The position numbers were made by a program, and so were the translations under genes. From the NCBI GenBank assembly GCA_049325475.1, contig JBMOLN010000007.1, positions 677,155 through 741,154 of the forward strand: a DNA stretch of 64,000 nt, read 5' to 3'. This document shows, piece after piece, positions 50,384 through 58,684 of the stretch. A model generated the notes under the pieces. The model ran no database searches. It was not told where the DNA came from and saw nothing but the letters and a program-made list of their open reading frames with translations. The stretch comes from MWCR01 sp049325475. GTDB taxonomy: Bacteria; Patescibacteriota; Patescibacteriia; 2-12-FULL-60-25. How positions within the stretch are numbered: the stretch's first letter is position 1; the number at the start of each line of letters is the position of its first letter.

Positions 50384-50911
50384 TCAAATTAATGTTTTCC
50401 AATTATCCTTATAAAACCGGTACCGCTCGTCAAACTCATCTTTGGGCGTATGTTTCACATCAAGCTCCGCGAGCCTCTCCTTTAGCCGCGCCAGCCCTGT
50501 TTCTTTATCATCTTCACCGCACATTTTTTCCAGCTCGATAATATGGCCATAGCCTTTTGTGTAATCCAAACAAACGGTTACATCATCCCATTTGAATTCA
50601 AATCTCTTCCTAAACCACTTAATTGCGACTTTATAATCGAGCGCCAAAAACAGGGCTTCCAATTTCTCAAAATCCTCCCGGGCAAATTTTATTTCAATCT
50701 CCTCACGGTGATCATCATGGATCTTGCCTTTCTTTAACCAGATCTTGGCAAAAAAATCGTTCTTCTGAATCCGCAGATCCTGCTCGCAGTCAAAATAAAA
50801 AGTCTCCTGATTATCCTCCTTTATCAAAGTCGCATTCACCTTAAAATACTGCAAAAGCTCCTCAAATTTCTCTTTGGATATAAAACTGCGGATTTCGGTT
50901 TCAATTGGCAT
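50384..50911 (-). CDS. CYTH-domain phosphohydrolase or cyclase-like protein
   Basis: A 175-residue protein of the CYTH (CyaB/thiamine-triphosphatase) superfamily. The N-terminal E-x-E-x-R replaces the usual E-x-E-x-K, the middle has E-I-E-I-K-F, and a V-C-L-D-Y ... I-I-E-L-E block supplies later acidic tunnel residues. These enzymes bind triphosphate groups with divalent metal; the substrate here is unknown. A lipoprotein gene ends 60 bases upstream on the same strand, with a hairpin between. Confidence 0.82.
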   Translation of the reverse strand: MPIETEIRSFISKEKFEELLQYFKVNATLIKEDNQETFYFDCEQDLRIQKNDFFAKIWLKKGKIHDDHREEIEIKFAREDFEKLEALFLALDYKVAIKWFRKRFEFKWDDVTVCLDYTKGYGHIIELEKMCGEDDKETGLARLKERLAELDVKHTPKDEFDERYRFYKDNWKTLI

Positions 50912-50937
50912 GAGATGCTGAAAATTCTTTCTTTTGT

Positions 50938-50966
50938 ATCAAAACGACCATCTCCGGCCGTTTTTT
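50938..50966. terminator. Bidirectional terminator-like hairpin
   Basis: AAAACGACC and GGCCGTTTTTT flank loop ATCTCC. On the minus strand it follows the lipoprotein stop codon and ends in TTTT. Nearly the same hairpin is at 50354. Confidence 0.65.
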
Positions 50967-50970
50967 AATT

Positions 50971-51507
50971 TTACGGCACGTAAAAAGTTCTGGCTGAAGA
51001 CATATTTGTCCATCGGCCGTCTTTCCAATTTAATCGGTACTCTGATTCATGTCCGTTGCTGCCGGTAATTATCAATTTATATATTCCATCCAGAGTATCA
51101 ATGCCGTAAGTTTTATTTTCAATTTGATAGTTAAAATTTTGAGAATTAAAAATATAATCATCCCAATGCCGGGTGCCGGATCTTATCAAGCCCTCTATTT
51201 TTACATAATCATACCATCGGCCGTCTTCTCTTCTTAATTCGACTTTATACCATTCTGTGTTATTTTCATCTTTTTCATTAATTCCGTAAACCAGCCGGAT
51301 GTTCAATATTTGTCCTGCCGCCAAAGTCGGATTGGGCACATCTTCGCCGGGTCTGTAATTCGGATCTTCCATGACGTGTTTTATGTTGCTGGACTGGGGA
51401 GCTTCTTCGTCATACTCTTTATCATTGCAGCCGGGGAAGATAAGCAGGGAGGCGAGTATGAAAAAAGAAACGTAAAAGTGCTGTTTAAATTTATTTTTCA
51501 GATGCAT
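50971..51507 (-). CDS. Lipoprotein of unknown function
   Basis: A 178-residue protein with a basic N-terminus, hydrophobic segment and lipobox L-I-F-P-G-C (C27). The mature part is acidic and beta-rich with many Tyr and Trp. The substrate for Lgt is clear; the function is not. No family recognised. Confidence 0.7.
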   Translation of the reverse strand: MHLKNKFKQHFYVSFFILASLLIFPGCNDKEYDEEAPQSSNIKHVMEDPNYRPGEDVPNPTLAAGQILNIRLVYGINEKDENNTEWYKVELRREDGRWYDYVKIEGLIRSGTRHWDDYIFNSQNFNYQIENKTYGIDTLDGIYKLIITGSNGHESEYRLNWKDGRWTNMSSARTFYVP

Positions 51508-51570
51508 AATTTTGGTATTTTAAACTATTTAATGTTAAATGACAATTGGTTTATTTTTTTATTGGGAGCA

Positions 51571-51599
51571 TTGCAGGTGAGGTGTTGAGCGTTTATAAT
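51571..51599 (+). promoter_or_regulatory. Promoter of ligA
   Basis: TTGCAG (51571-51576), 17 bases, TATAAT (51594-51599), nine bases before ATG 51609, so the mRNA may be nearly leaderless. Confidence 0.6.
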
Positions 51600-51608
51600 G
51601 GTGTTATT

Positions 51609-53681
51609 ATGAACAAATCCGAGGCCAAGGAAAGAATCGCTAAATTGCGCCAAGAAATCGACCGCTACCGTTATCAATACCATGTATTAAACAAGCTCGA
51701 AATCTCAGAAAGCGCTTTGGATGCCCTAAAACACGAGCTCTATAAACTGGAATCCGAACACCCCGATCTCATCACCAAAGATTCTCCAACCCAGCGCGTG
51801 GCCGGCGAAGCGGCCAAGGGGTTCAAAAAAGTCCGGCACAAAGTACGCATGCTCTCTCTTGAAGATGTCTTTTCCGAAGAAGAAGCCGAGGATTGGCTGA
51901 AGCGTATCAAGAAATTGGATTCTCACGCCGATGATGACGGGCTGTTTGCGGAAATAAAAATGGATGGCTTGGCCTGCTCTCTGGTCTACGAAGATGGCGA
52001 ACTTGCACTCGGCGCAACGCGCGGCGACGGATCCATTGGCGAAGACGTCACCATGAACGTGCGCACCATCGAGTCCATTCCGCTTAAACTTCGCGAACCG
52101 CGCGAGAGCGAAATCCGCTCTTTCATCGCCAAGCATAAAAAAGATATCAACTCACAAGAAGTTGAAAAGTTTTTGCAGACCTTGAAAGGCCGCTTCGAAG
52201 TCCGCGGCGAGGTTTACATGAAACGTTCTGTTTTTACAAAAATTAACAAAGATCTTAAAAAATCCGGCGAAGCCGAGCTGGCCAATCCGCGCAACGCTTC
52301 AGCCGGCGGTTTGCGTCAATTAGATCCAAAAATCGCGGCCGGGCGCCGCTTGTCGTTCATGCCTTGGCAACTTGTCGCCGACATTGGTCTAAAACTCCAA
52401 AGCCAAGAGGATGAAATTCTGCACCTGCTGGGCTTTCCCGCCAATGAGCATAATAAACTCTGTCCCAGCATCAACTCGGTCGAAAAACTCATGGACCATA
52501 TCGATAAAATCCGCGATAAGCTCGACTATCAAATCGATGGCTTGGTTGTATCGATTAACAACAATAAACGCTTCGCCGACCTCGGCATCGTGGGCAAGAC
52601 GCCGCGCGGATCTGTTGCTTGGAAGTTCCAGGCCGAGCAGGGGACCACGGTCGTCCGCGACATAAAGGTCTCCGTGGGCCGCACGGGCGTACTTACTCCT
52701 GTCGCAGTTATGGACCCGGTCCAGCTTGCCGGCACAACCGTCACTCATTCCACGCTCCACAATCTCGACGAAATCGAGCGTCTTGATGTGCGCATCGGCG
52801 ACACGGTTATTGTCGAAAAAGCCGGCGACGTAATCCCCAAAATTGTCGAAGTTTTACCGCGCTTTCGCACCGGAAAAGAGAAGAAATTCAAGATGCCCGA
52901 GCATTGTCCCATTTGCGGCTCGCCAGTCCGCCGTAAACAAGGCGAAGTCGCAATCGTCTGCTCCAACTCCAAATGCTTTGCCCAAGAGCTCGCGCGCCTC
53001 GGCCATTTCGTCTCGCGCCAAGCGCTGGATATCCGCGGTCTGGGAGAAAAAATTATCGAGACTTTTTTGCAAGAGGGGATCGTAAGCGAGCCGGCGGATT
53101 TGTTCCGCATCAAGCCCGGCGATTTGGGCGGTCTGGAAGGCTTTGGTGAAATCTTATCGCAAAAGCTGGTTAATGAAATCCAATCTCACCGCAAAGTCGA
53201 GCTCGATCGTTTTATTTACGCACTCGGTATCCGCCATGTTGGTTTTGAAACCGCAGTCCTGCTCGCGCGCCATTTCAAATCATTTGAAAAATTACGCCAA
53301 GCTTCACTCCAAGATCTCGATGAAATCGAAGGAATCGGCGAAGTAATGGCACAGTCTATCGTCGACTATTTTAATGATAAAGATGAAGCCAAACGTCTGG
53401 ACAACCTTCTCGACTGCGTCGACGTACAACGTTCAACGTACAACGTTCAACGCGGTCCGCTTAGCGATCAAGTTTGGGTCTTCACCGGAAGTTTGGAATC
53501 CATGTCTCGCGATGAGGCCAAGGACACAGTCCGCAAGCTCGGCGCCGATGTTTCCGAATCAGTCTCCAAAAAGACCACATTCGTCGTCGTAGGCGCCGAT
53601 CCCGGGTCCAAAGCCGATAAAGCCAAAAAACTGGGAGTGGAAATTTTAAACGAGAAACAATTCCTTAATAAACTGTCTTGA
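51609..53681 (+). CDS. ligA: NAD-dependent DNA ligase LigA
   Basis: A 690-residue ligase of full length. Order of parts: N-terminal Ia domain (Y-H-V-L binding NAD), adenylation domain with K117 in K-M-D-G, OB fold, a four-Cys zinc finger (about 433-456), helix-hairpin-helix domain, and BRCT domain (about 617-690). It seals nicks in replication and repair. Residues about 605-616, between HhH and BRCT, are encoded by tandem ACGTACAACGTTC-type words (53421-53455), adding a flexible linker. ATG 51609 follows a promoter closely; the frame is open further upstream but crosses the promoter. Confidence 0.96.
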   Translation: MNKSEAKERIAKLRQEIDRYRYQYHVLNKLEISESALDALKHELYKLESEHPDLITKDSPTQRVAGEAAKGFKKVRHKVRMLSLEDVFSEEEAEDWLKRIKKLDSHADDDGLFAEIKMDGLACSLVYEDGELALGATRGDGSIGEDVTMNVRTIESIPLKLREPRESEIRSFIAKHKKDINSQEVEKFLQTLKGRFEVRGEVYMKRSVFTKINKDLKKSGEAELANPRNASAGGLRQLDPKIAAGRRLSFMPWQLVADIGLKLQSQEDEILHLLGFPANEHNKLCPSINSVEKLMDHIDKIRDKLDYQIDGLVVSINNNKRFADLGIVGKTPRGSVAWKFQAEQGTTVVRDIKVSVGRTGVLTPVAVMDPVQLAGTTVTHSTLHNLDEIERLDVRIGDTVIVEKAGDVIPKIVEVLPRFRTGKEKKFKMPEHCPICGSPVRRKQGEVAIVCSNSKCFAQELARLGHFVSRQALDIRGLGEKIIETFLQEGIVSEPADLFRIKPGDLGGLEGFGEILSQKLVNEIQSHRKVELDRFIYALGIRHVGFETAVLLARHFKSFEKLRQASLQDLDEIEGIGEVMAQSIVDYFNDKDEAKRLDNLLDCVDVQRSTYNVQRGPLSDQVWVFTGSLESMSRDEAKDTVRKLGADVSESVSKKTTFVVVGADPGSKADKAKKLGVEILNEKQFLNKLS

Positions 53682-53689
53682 ACCTTAAT

Positions 53690-53867
53690 TTTATATAACA
53701 AGTCATAGTACTTAGTCATAGTCAGAGTGACGAGTGACTGGGGGACGGCGGCCAGTGTCTAGATCCGCGAAACGTCAGACGATACCCGATGCGCGATACA
53801 CGATATACGAAATACCAAATACTAAATTTATTATTAATTATTTATTATTTATTAATTTATTGCAGTT
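53690..53867. repeat. Word repeats between ligA and the next lipoprotein
   Basis: AGTCATAGTACTTAGTCATAG, then GATACCCGATGCGCGATACACG, then ACTAAATTTATTATTAATTA words. Confidence 0.65.
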
Positions 53868-54782
53868 ATGCTTAAAAAACTCTCACTCTCCCTAATCGCA
53901 CTCGCGGCCATGGTCATGTTCGGCGCCGGATGCGGTTCGTCGGACGGCGGCGGCACTGTCCCGCCGATCGGAGCCTCGCCAACCATAACAGGTGAAATCT
54001 GCGCCGCCTTCCCAAGCGACTGGGTCGCGGAAGCATCCGGCAAAGAGATCATAAAAACCGGCAAGTCAACCATCCCCAGCGTCTCTGATTGCGAATACTA
54101 TCTCACAGTCGGAGTCGGCGGCAGCGGTAAGCGCATCGACCTGGTTCACGAACATCTGGATATAGAAATACAAAAGAAAGCCCGCGACATTGCCGGCAGT
54201 AAATGGGAAAATGGCAGCGGTTTTGCCATGGACGCAGTCTTGTTATACAACAGCAAAGGCGATATCACCGACGTAGATATCTTACTGGGAGCAAATGAAT
54301 ATTTGCGCATCAATTCCCTTTCGGGCGCACTTACCGGCGATGAACTCGTCGCTTTTGGCAAAAAGGTGGCTGATCGCATTAAGTCCGGCCAAGCTCACGG
54401 ATCCGATTCGTCTGCCGAAACATCCAAAGATACATCAAATCCAACCGGTACGGCTGATGCCAAAGGGGTAACTCAATCCTTTTTTGATGCTATCAGCCGG
54501 GGTAATCTGGCAGCGGCAGTAGATCTCATGGATGCCAATCAGACAACCAAAAATATGTGGAAACAGAATTTTGCAGTCATTTCATCTCTTTCCGTTAAGT
54601 CCATAGAGCCGGTTTACCAAAGTGAATGGACCGCTGATACTGAAAAATATAAAGCAACTCTCGATGTTAAAGTCAGCGACCCCGATACGGAACTTTGGAG
54701 CAATGGTTCCAATTCTCGTTGGGTAACTCTCCGGAAATCAGGCGGTAAATGGCTCGTAAATGAATTAGCCAACAATCCCTAA
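53868..54782 (+). CDS. Lipoprotein with C-terminal NTF2-like domain
   Basis: A 304-residue protein. Signal peptide and lipobox M-F-G-A-G-C (C22), a Gly-rich link, a domain of about 150 residues with two Cys, a Ser/Thr/Asp linker (about 175-200), and a C-terminal domain beginning G-V-T-Q-S-F-F-D-A-I-S-R-G-N and ending R-K-S-G-G-K-W-L-V-N, the usual start and end of NTF2/SnoaL-like folds found in lipoproteins. Function unknown. Confidence 0.72.
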   Translation: MLKKLSLSLIALAAMVMFGAGCGSSDGGGTVPPIGASPTITGEICAAFPSDWVAEASGKEIIKTGKSTIPSVSDCEYYLTVGVGGSGKRIDLVHEHLDIEIQKKARDIAGSKWENGSGFAMDAVLLYNSKGDITDVDILLGANEYLRINSLSGALTGDELVAFGKKVADRIKSGQAHGSDSSAETSKDTSNPTGTADAKGVTQSFFDAISRGNLAAAVDLMDANQTTKNMWKQNFAVISSLSVKSIEPVYQSEWTADTEKYKATLDVKVSDPDTELWSNGSNSRWVTLRKSGGKWLVNELANNP

Positions 54783-54960
54783 CTATCGAATCTCGAATTT
54801 TGTCGCGTTTAACGAGATTCGAACTACGAATTCAAAACGTATTCCAGTACTCCCGTCGAACCGTAATCCGGACCACCGGTTAACTGGACAACTGATTAAC
54901 TAGACTCGAGTCTAGAATCTTGAGTCTGGCATCTTATCTTATCCGCCTTGACCGAGTTGT
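54783..54960. repeat. Word repeats upstream of the 55004 gene
   Basis: TCGAATCTCGAATTTTG, GTCGCGTTTAACGAGAT, CCGGTTAACTGG and ACTCGAGTCTAGAATC words. Confidence 0.65.
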
Positions 54961-55003
54961 TTTATTGTGCTAAAGAAAAATCGTTCATTTACCAAGGAGA
55001 GAA

Positions 55004-55948
55004 ATGATGGCTGAAGGAAATGCGGTAAACGTTCCAGTCTTCGCAAAAGAACTGGCCGAAAAGGTGGATGCGGTCACGGGGCTCGATGTCTTAAAACGGC
55101 ACTTTGAAAAACTGCAGGATAAATTTGTAAACGTAACGGGCGTAACGCAAGACACGATCTTTGATGCCTGGAATGTGGTGCAAACTGTTCTGCCGCCCGG
55201 GGTTGCTGTTGCATGTCTGAAGCGTCCTGAAGCGCTCGATGGCATGGCCGAGTGGATTGTGGACACGGCACTTATCCAAGTATTGAATGTCCGGGAACAT
55301 CATGATATGGACGAAGCGTGCGCAGATGTTTCATTCGCGACGATTCTGATTATGCTATATGATGCTTTGTTGTTTTTTACTGTAAAAAGTCCCGAAGTAG
55401 CAAAAAACAGCGGTCAGCATGCAAGGTATCGAGCGTTCATTTCTAGAAATTATGTGCAATTACAAAAGAACTTAGATGATCAGCATGAGGCTCTGAAGAC
55501 ATCAGAAACGTCCAAAGAGGCGTTTCACGATCTGTCTGTAAAATATGAACGATTATCCGAGCTTCACGATATCGGTGAAATTAATGAAGAGGAGTTTCTA
55601 GCTCAAACAGACAAGTTGACGGCTGAGCTTGCAAAATTCGCCTCTGCAGGCCTAGAGCGGCTTGATGCGGAAATTGCCCGGTTAAAGCAGGCTGATGAGG
55701 GAAGTCGAGAGGTTTTAATCCAAGCATTGGTGAGCTTGGGCGCCAGCAAAGCTGTCGCCGAATTTGTGAATCAGGCGGAAAATCAAAAAACCCTGGAAGG
55801 CTTTTTTCAAGTCTTTCCCAAAGAGACGGCGGCAACTATGATAAGCGAGCTCTTTGCTCGACTGAATGACGAAAGTGATTTGTCCCCGCAGTTATTCAAG
55901 CGGATTGTGCGGGAGATGATCAGCGGGCAAAAACGACTTATCAACTAA
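55004..55948 (+). CDS. Orphan helical protein with coiled coil
   Basis: A 314-residue soluble protein. The N-terminal half is mixed hydrophobic with two Cys-containing helices; residues about 160-240 are a charged coiled coil; the C-terminus is helical. AAGGAGA three to six bases before the paired ATGs (55004/55007) gives a strong start, and a terminator directly follows. No family recognised. Confidence 0.66.
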   Translation: MMAEGNAVNVPVFAKELAEKVDAVTGLDVLKRHFEKLQDKFVNVTGVTQDTIFDAWNVVQTVLPPGVAVACLKRPEALDGMAEWIVDTALIQVLNVREHHDMDEACADVSFATILIMLYDALLFFTVKSPEVAKNSGQHARYRAFISRNYVQLQKNLDDQHEALKTSETSKEAFHDLSVKYERLSELHDIGEINEEEFLAQTDKLTAELAKFASAGLERLDAEIARLKQADEGSREVLIQALVSLGASKAVAEFVNQAENQKTLEGFFQVFPKETAATMISELFARLNDESDLSPQLFKRIVREMISGQKRLIN

Positions 55949-55949
55949 T

Positions 55950-55969
55950 GAGGCCTTGAGCCTCTTTTT
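55950..55969 (+). terminator. Terminator of the 55004 gene
   Basis: GAGGC / GCCTC stem with loop CTTGA, then TTTTT. Confidence 0.8.
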
Positions 55970-56009
55970 AATTTGTCAGACACGGATATCTGCGCTAAAC
56001 TGACACAAT

Positions 56010-56330
56010 ATGAAATTATCTAAACAGGAAGTAGCGCATTTGGCCGAATTGGCGCGTTTAAAGCTCGATGAGGCTCAAATCGAAAAAATGACCGAAGAAG
56101 TCGGATCCATATTGGAATATGTAGATGGCATCCAAAAAGTCGACGTCACAAATGTAGAACCGTTTGCCATGCCGGCCAAAGCCGAGGGTTGGCGCGCTGA
56201 TGAATCCTCCGAATGCGATAATCTGACTCATGAAATAATCCTCGGAAATTTTCCCAAACGAGCCGGGGATCTGCTGGCAGCACCGGGAGTCTTCGCCAGA
56301 AATAACCCCACCCCTAACCCCTCCCCTTAA
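56010..56330 (+). CDS. gatC: Aspartyl/glutamyl-tRNA amidotransferase subunit C
   Basis: A 106-residue GatC. The N-terminal pattern V-A-H-L-A-E-L-A-R-L-K-L and the I-L-E-Y-V-D helix are typical, as is the later R-A-D-E segment. With GatA and GatB it amidates Glu-tRNA-Gln and Asp-tRNA-Asn. From about residue 99 the protein (N-N-P-T-P-N-P-S-P) is encoded by the start of a palindromic repeat, so the end is not native. gatA lies 94 bases further; gatB is not in the window. Confidence 0.9.
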   Translation: MKLSKQEVAHLAELARLKLDEAQIEKMTEEVGSILEYVDGIQKVDVTNVEPFAMPAKAEGWRADESSECDNLTHEIILGNFPKRAGDLLAAPGVFARNNPTPNPSP

Positions 56331-56344
56331 ACTAAGAGGAGTGG
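56304..56344. repeat. Palindromic repeat of the DUF559-associated family at the gatC end
   Basis: AACCCCACCCCTAACCCC followed by CTCCCCTTAAACTAAGAGGAG. Only one arm is seen, which supplies the gatC stop codon. Confidence 0.6.
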
Positions 56345-56406
56345 AAAAAATCATAGTCAAAATTATACAATAAGTAATCAGGTTAATATGAGCGAAAATC
56401 ATGTTT

Positions 56407-56424
56407 AATCAAGGTTCAGACAAT
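56407..56424 (+). repeat. AATCAAGGTTCAGACAAT repeat directly before gatA
   Basis: Exact 18-base unit ending at the gatA ATG. The sequence before it (GAGCGAAAATCA) is also shared with the copy at 30520. Confidence 0.8.
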
Positions 56425-57837
56425 ATGACTCCCAATGAATTAACAATCACAAAAGCCATCGAATTGCTGGATAAAGGGGAATTAACGTCACGCCAGATCA
56501 CCGAAGCGTGCCTCGTGCAAATCAGGAGCATGGATGATATGCTGCATGCTTTTTTGGAGGTTTATGAAAAAGATGCGCTTCTAGCCGCCGATAAATCCGA
56601 CGCCAGGCGCGAGCAGGGGAATGTGCTCGGCCCCTTGGATGGAATCCCTATTGCCGTCAAAGATAACATAATGCTCCAGAACAAACGTTGTACCGCGGGC
56701 TCCAAAATTCTCGCCGAGCATATTGCATCTTATGATGCGACTGTTATCCGCAAACTTAATGATGCGGGCGCTGTTATACTCGGAAAAACCAACATGGATG
56801 AGTTTGCCATGGGATCCTCCACCGAACACTCGGCATTCGGGCCAACAAAAAATCCACGTGACCCGGAGCGCGTACCCGGCGGTTCTTCGGGCGGCTCCAC
56901 GGTCGCGGTCGCAGCCAACATGTGCCTTGCGGCGCTCGGATCGGACACGGGCGGATCAATCCGCCAACCCGCGGCATTCTGCGGCATAGTCGGGCTCAAA
57001 CCCACCTACGGTCGGGTTTCACGTTCCGGCTTAATCGCCATGGCCTCATCTTTTGACCAGATCGGACCGCTCGTAAAGTCCGCACAAGACGCAGCCCTCA
57101 TCTTGCATGCAATTCAGGGTCAGGATCCTGCCGATCAGACAACGGCCGATGTCGATTTATTCGAGCCGGCTTGGTCGGCTGATGCCAAGGGTCTAAAAAT
57201 TGGCTTGCCGCGCCAGGCTTGGTCGGTTGCAGGAATCCAGCCCGAAGTACGTGAATACACCGAAAAAGCTCTGCAAAAACTCGTTGCGCAGGGCGCAGAA
57301 CTTATCGATATCGATCTCCCCTACGTGGATGAAGCCTTAGCCGTCTACTATGTTCTGATGCCCTGCGAAGTCTCGGCCAACTTGGCGCGCTTTGATGCCA
57401 TGCGTTTTGGTACTCGCAAACAAGGTTTGCCATTATTCGAAACTTACGCCCAATCACGCGCTGAAAATCTGGGCGCCGAGGTTCAGCGCCGCATCCTGAT
57501 CGGAACCTTCGCGTTATCATCCGGCTATATCGACGCCTACTATGTCCATGCTAAAAAAGTCCAAACGCTGATCCGCGAAGGTTATCGCAAAGCTTTTGAG
57601 CAAGTAGATCTAATCGCAACGCCAACAACGCCGACAACGGCTTTTAAGCTCGGTGAAAAACTGGCCGATCCTCTCTCCATGTATTTGGAAGATATTTTCA
57701 CCGTCTCCGTCAACGTCGCCGGCTTACCCGGCATCTCCATGCCCTGTGAGACTGAAGGCGGTATGCCTGTTGGTCTCCAGCTTCTGGCCCCATGGTTTGA
57801 AGAAGCGAAACTATTGTCGGCGGCAAATCTATTATAA
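56425..57837 (+). CDS. gatA: Aspartyl/glutamyl-tRNA amidotransferase subunit A
   Basis: A 470-residue amidase-signature enzyme that frees ammonia from glutamine for tRNA amidation. The Ser-cisSer-Lys triad is intact: Lys in A-V-K-D-N, G-G-S-S-G-G-S-T, and D-T-G-G-S-I-R. The protein ends right after the A-A-N-L-L segment, where most GatA proteins continue for about 10-25 residues. The stop lies one base before an inverted repeat (TGTCTGAACCTTGATT), so the last helix may have been lost by insertion. ATG 56425 follows the 18-base repeat directly. Confidence 0.93.
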   Translation: MTPNELTITKAIELLDKGELTSRQITEACLVQIRSMDDMLHAFLEVYEKDALLAADKSDARREQGNVLGPLDGIPIAVKDNIMLQNKRCTAGSKILAEHIASYDATVIRKLNDAGAVILGKTNMDEFAMGSSTEHSAFGPTKNPRDPERVPGGSSGGSTVAVAANMCLAALGSDTGGSIRQPAAFCGIVGLKPTYGRVSRSGLIAMASSFDQIGPLVKSAQDAALILHAIQGQDPADQTTADVDLFEPAWSADAKGLKIGLPRQAWSVAGIQPEVREYTEKALQKLVAQGAELIDIDLPYVDEALAVYYVLMPCEVSANLARFDAMRFGTRKQGLPLFETYAQSRAENLGAEVQRRILIGTFALSSGYIDAYYVHAKKVQTLIREGYRKAFEQVDLIATPTTPTTAFKLGEKLADPLSMYLEDIFTVSVNVAGLPGISMPCETEGGMPVGLQLLAPWFEEAKLLSAANLL

Positions 57838-57838
57838 T

Positions 57839-57991
57839 GTCTGAACCTTGATTACCGCCCATATTCACGCTCAAATTTACTTGATTACTATAGGAATATA
57901 ATTAATTCATGCATTAAGAAATCATGTTAATTTGGTCGATAATCGGTTCGGAATCAAGGTTCAGACAATAAGTTTAATCAAGGTTCAAGAC
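57839..57991. mobile_element. Inverted-repeat element, AATCAAGGTTCAGACA family, copy 1
   Basis: TGTCTGAACCTTGATTA at the left (57839) and TAATCAAGGTTCAGACA-type units at 57952-57969 and 57976-57991 at the right. The inner part includes CGCTCA, CTTGATTACTA and ATCATGTTAATTTG, shared in the same order with copy 2 at 58479. No ORF. Confidence 0.7.
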
Positions 57992-57998
57992 GTATTCT

Positions 57999-58478
57999 AT
58001 GAATAACACAATCGTATCCGGCAATATAGCCGCAAATGGCTGGCCGGTTTCCTGGACGATCGGAGCTTTTTTAATTGCCGCGCTGGCCATCATCTTGCTG
58101 ATCGCGTTAGCGGTCTGGCTTATCCGTCGCTTGAAGCGCCCCGAGCTCTACGGCATGAGCCGCGAGGAGGTTGCCAAACGCTGGGAGCAAATCATCGCCA
58201 CAAGCAAAACCAACGGAGACATGGGTATCAAGCTCTCCATCATCGAAGCCGATAATCTTCTGGACGCCGCACTAAAGTCACTCGTCATGCCCGGCGACAC
58301 ACTCGGCGAACGCCTCAAAGTCGCTTGCTACAAATATCCCAAACTCAAAAACGTCTGGTGGGCGCATAAACTGCGAAACAATCTTGTGCATGATCACTCA
58401 TTCCGTCTGCGCAACGCAGAAGCCAAGCGAGCGCTGGGGGAGTTTGAGAAAGCGTTGAAGGAACTTCGAGTACTCTGA
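57999..58478 (+). CDS. Membrane-anchored helical protein with HEPN-like R-x4-H motif
   Basis: A 159-residue protein: exported N-terminus, one membrane helix (about 20-44), and a cytosolic helical domain. The helical domain contains E-A-D-N-L-L-D-A-A-L and R126-N-N-L-V-H131, the R-x4-6-H pattern of HEPN-fold RNases and scaffolds. This type of protein recurs in CPR genomes. Nuclease activity is only a possibility. It lies between two copies of an inverted-repeat element. Confidence 0.68.
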   Translation: MNNTIVSGNIAANGWPVSWTIGAFLIAALAIILLIALAVWLIRRLKRPELYGMSREEVAKRWEQIIATSKTNGDMGIKLSIIEADNLLDAALKSLVMPGDTLGERLKVACYKYPKLKNVWWAHKLRNNLVHDHSFRLRNAEAKRALGEFEKALKELRVL

Positions 58479-58682
58479 TTGTCTGAACCTTGATTAACGC
58501 TCAGATTATCGCTCACATTAACTTGATTACTACGGGTATAAATTTATCTATACACAAAGCCACCGCTACAGCGGGGTCCCGCAATTATATCTTAAATTGA
58601 TGCGGGATAATCATGTTAATTTGATTGTAAATCGGTTTTCAAATCAAGGTTCAGACAATCAGTATAATCAAGGTTCAGACAA
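58478..58682. mobile_element. Inverted-repeat element, AATCAAGGTTCAGACA family, copy 2
   Basis: ATTGTCTGAACCTTGATTAA at 58478 and AATCAAGGTTCAGACAAT at 58642-58659, plus a further unit at 58666-58682 just before the lgt ATG. Inner landmarks match copy 1, with about 50 extra bases. Confidence 0.7.
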
Positions 58683-58684
58683 CT

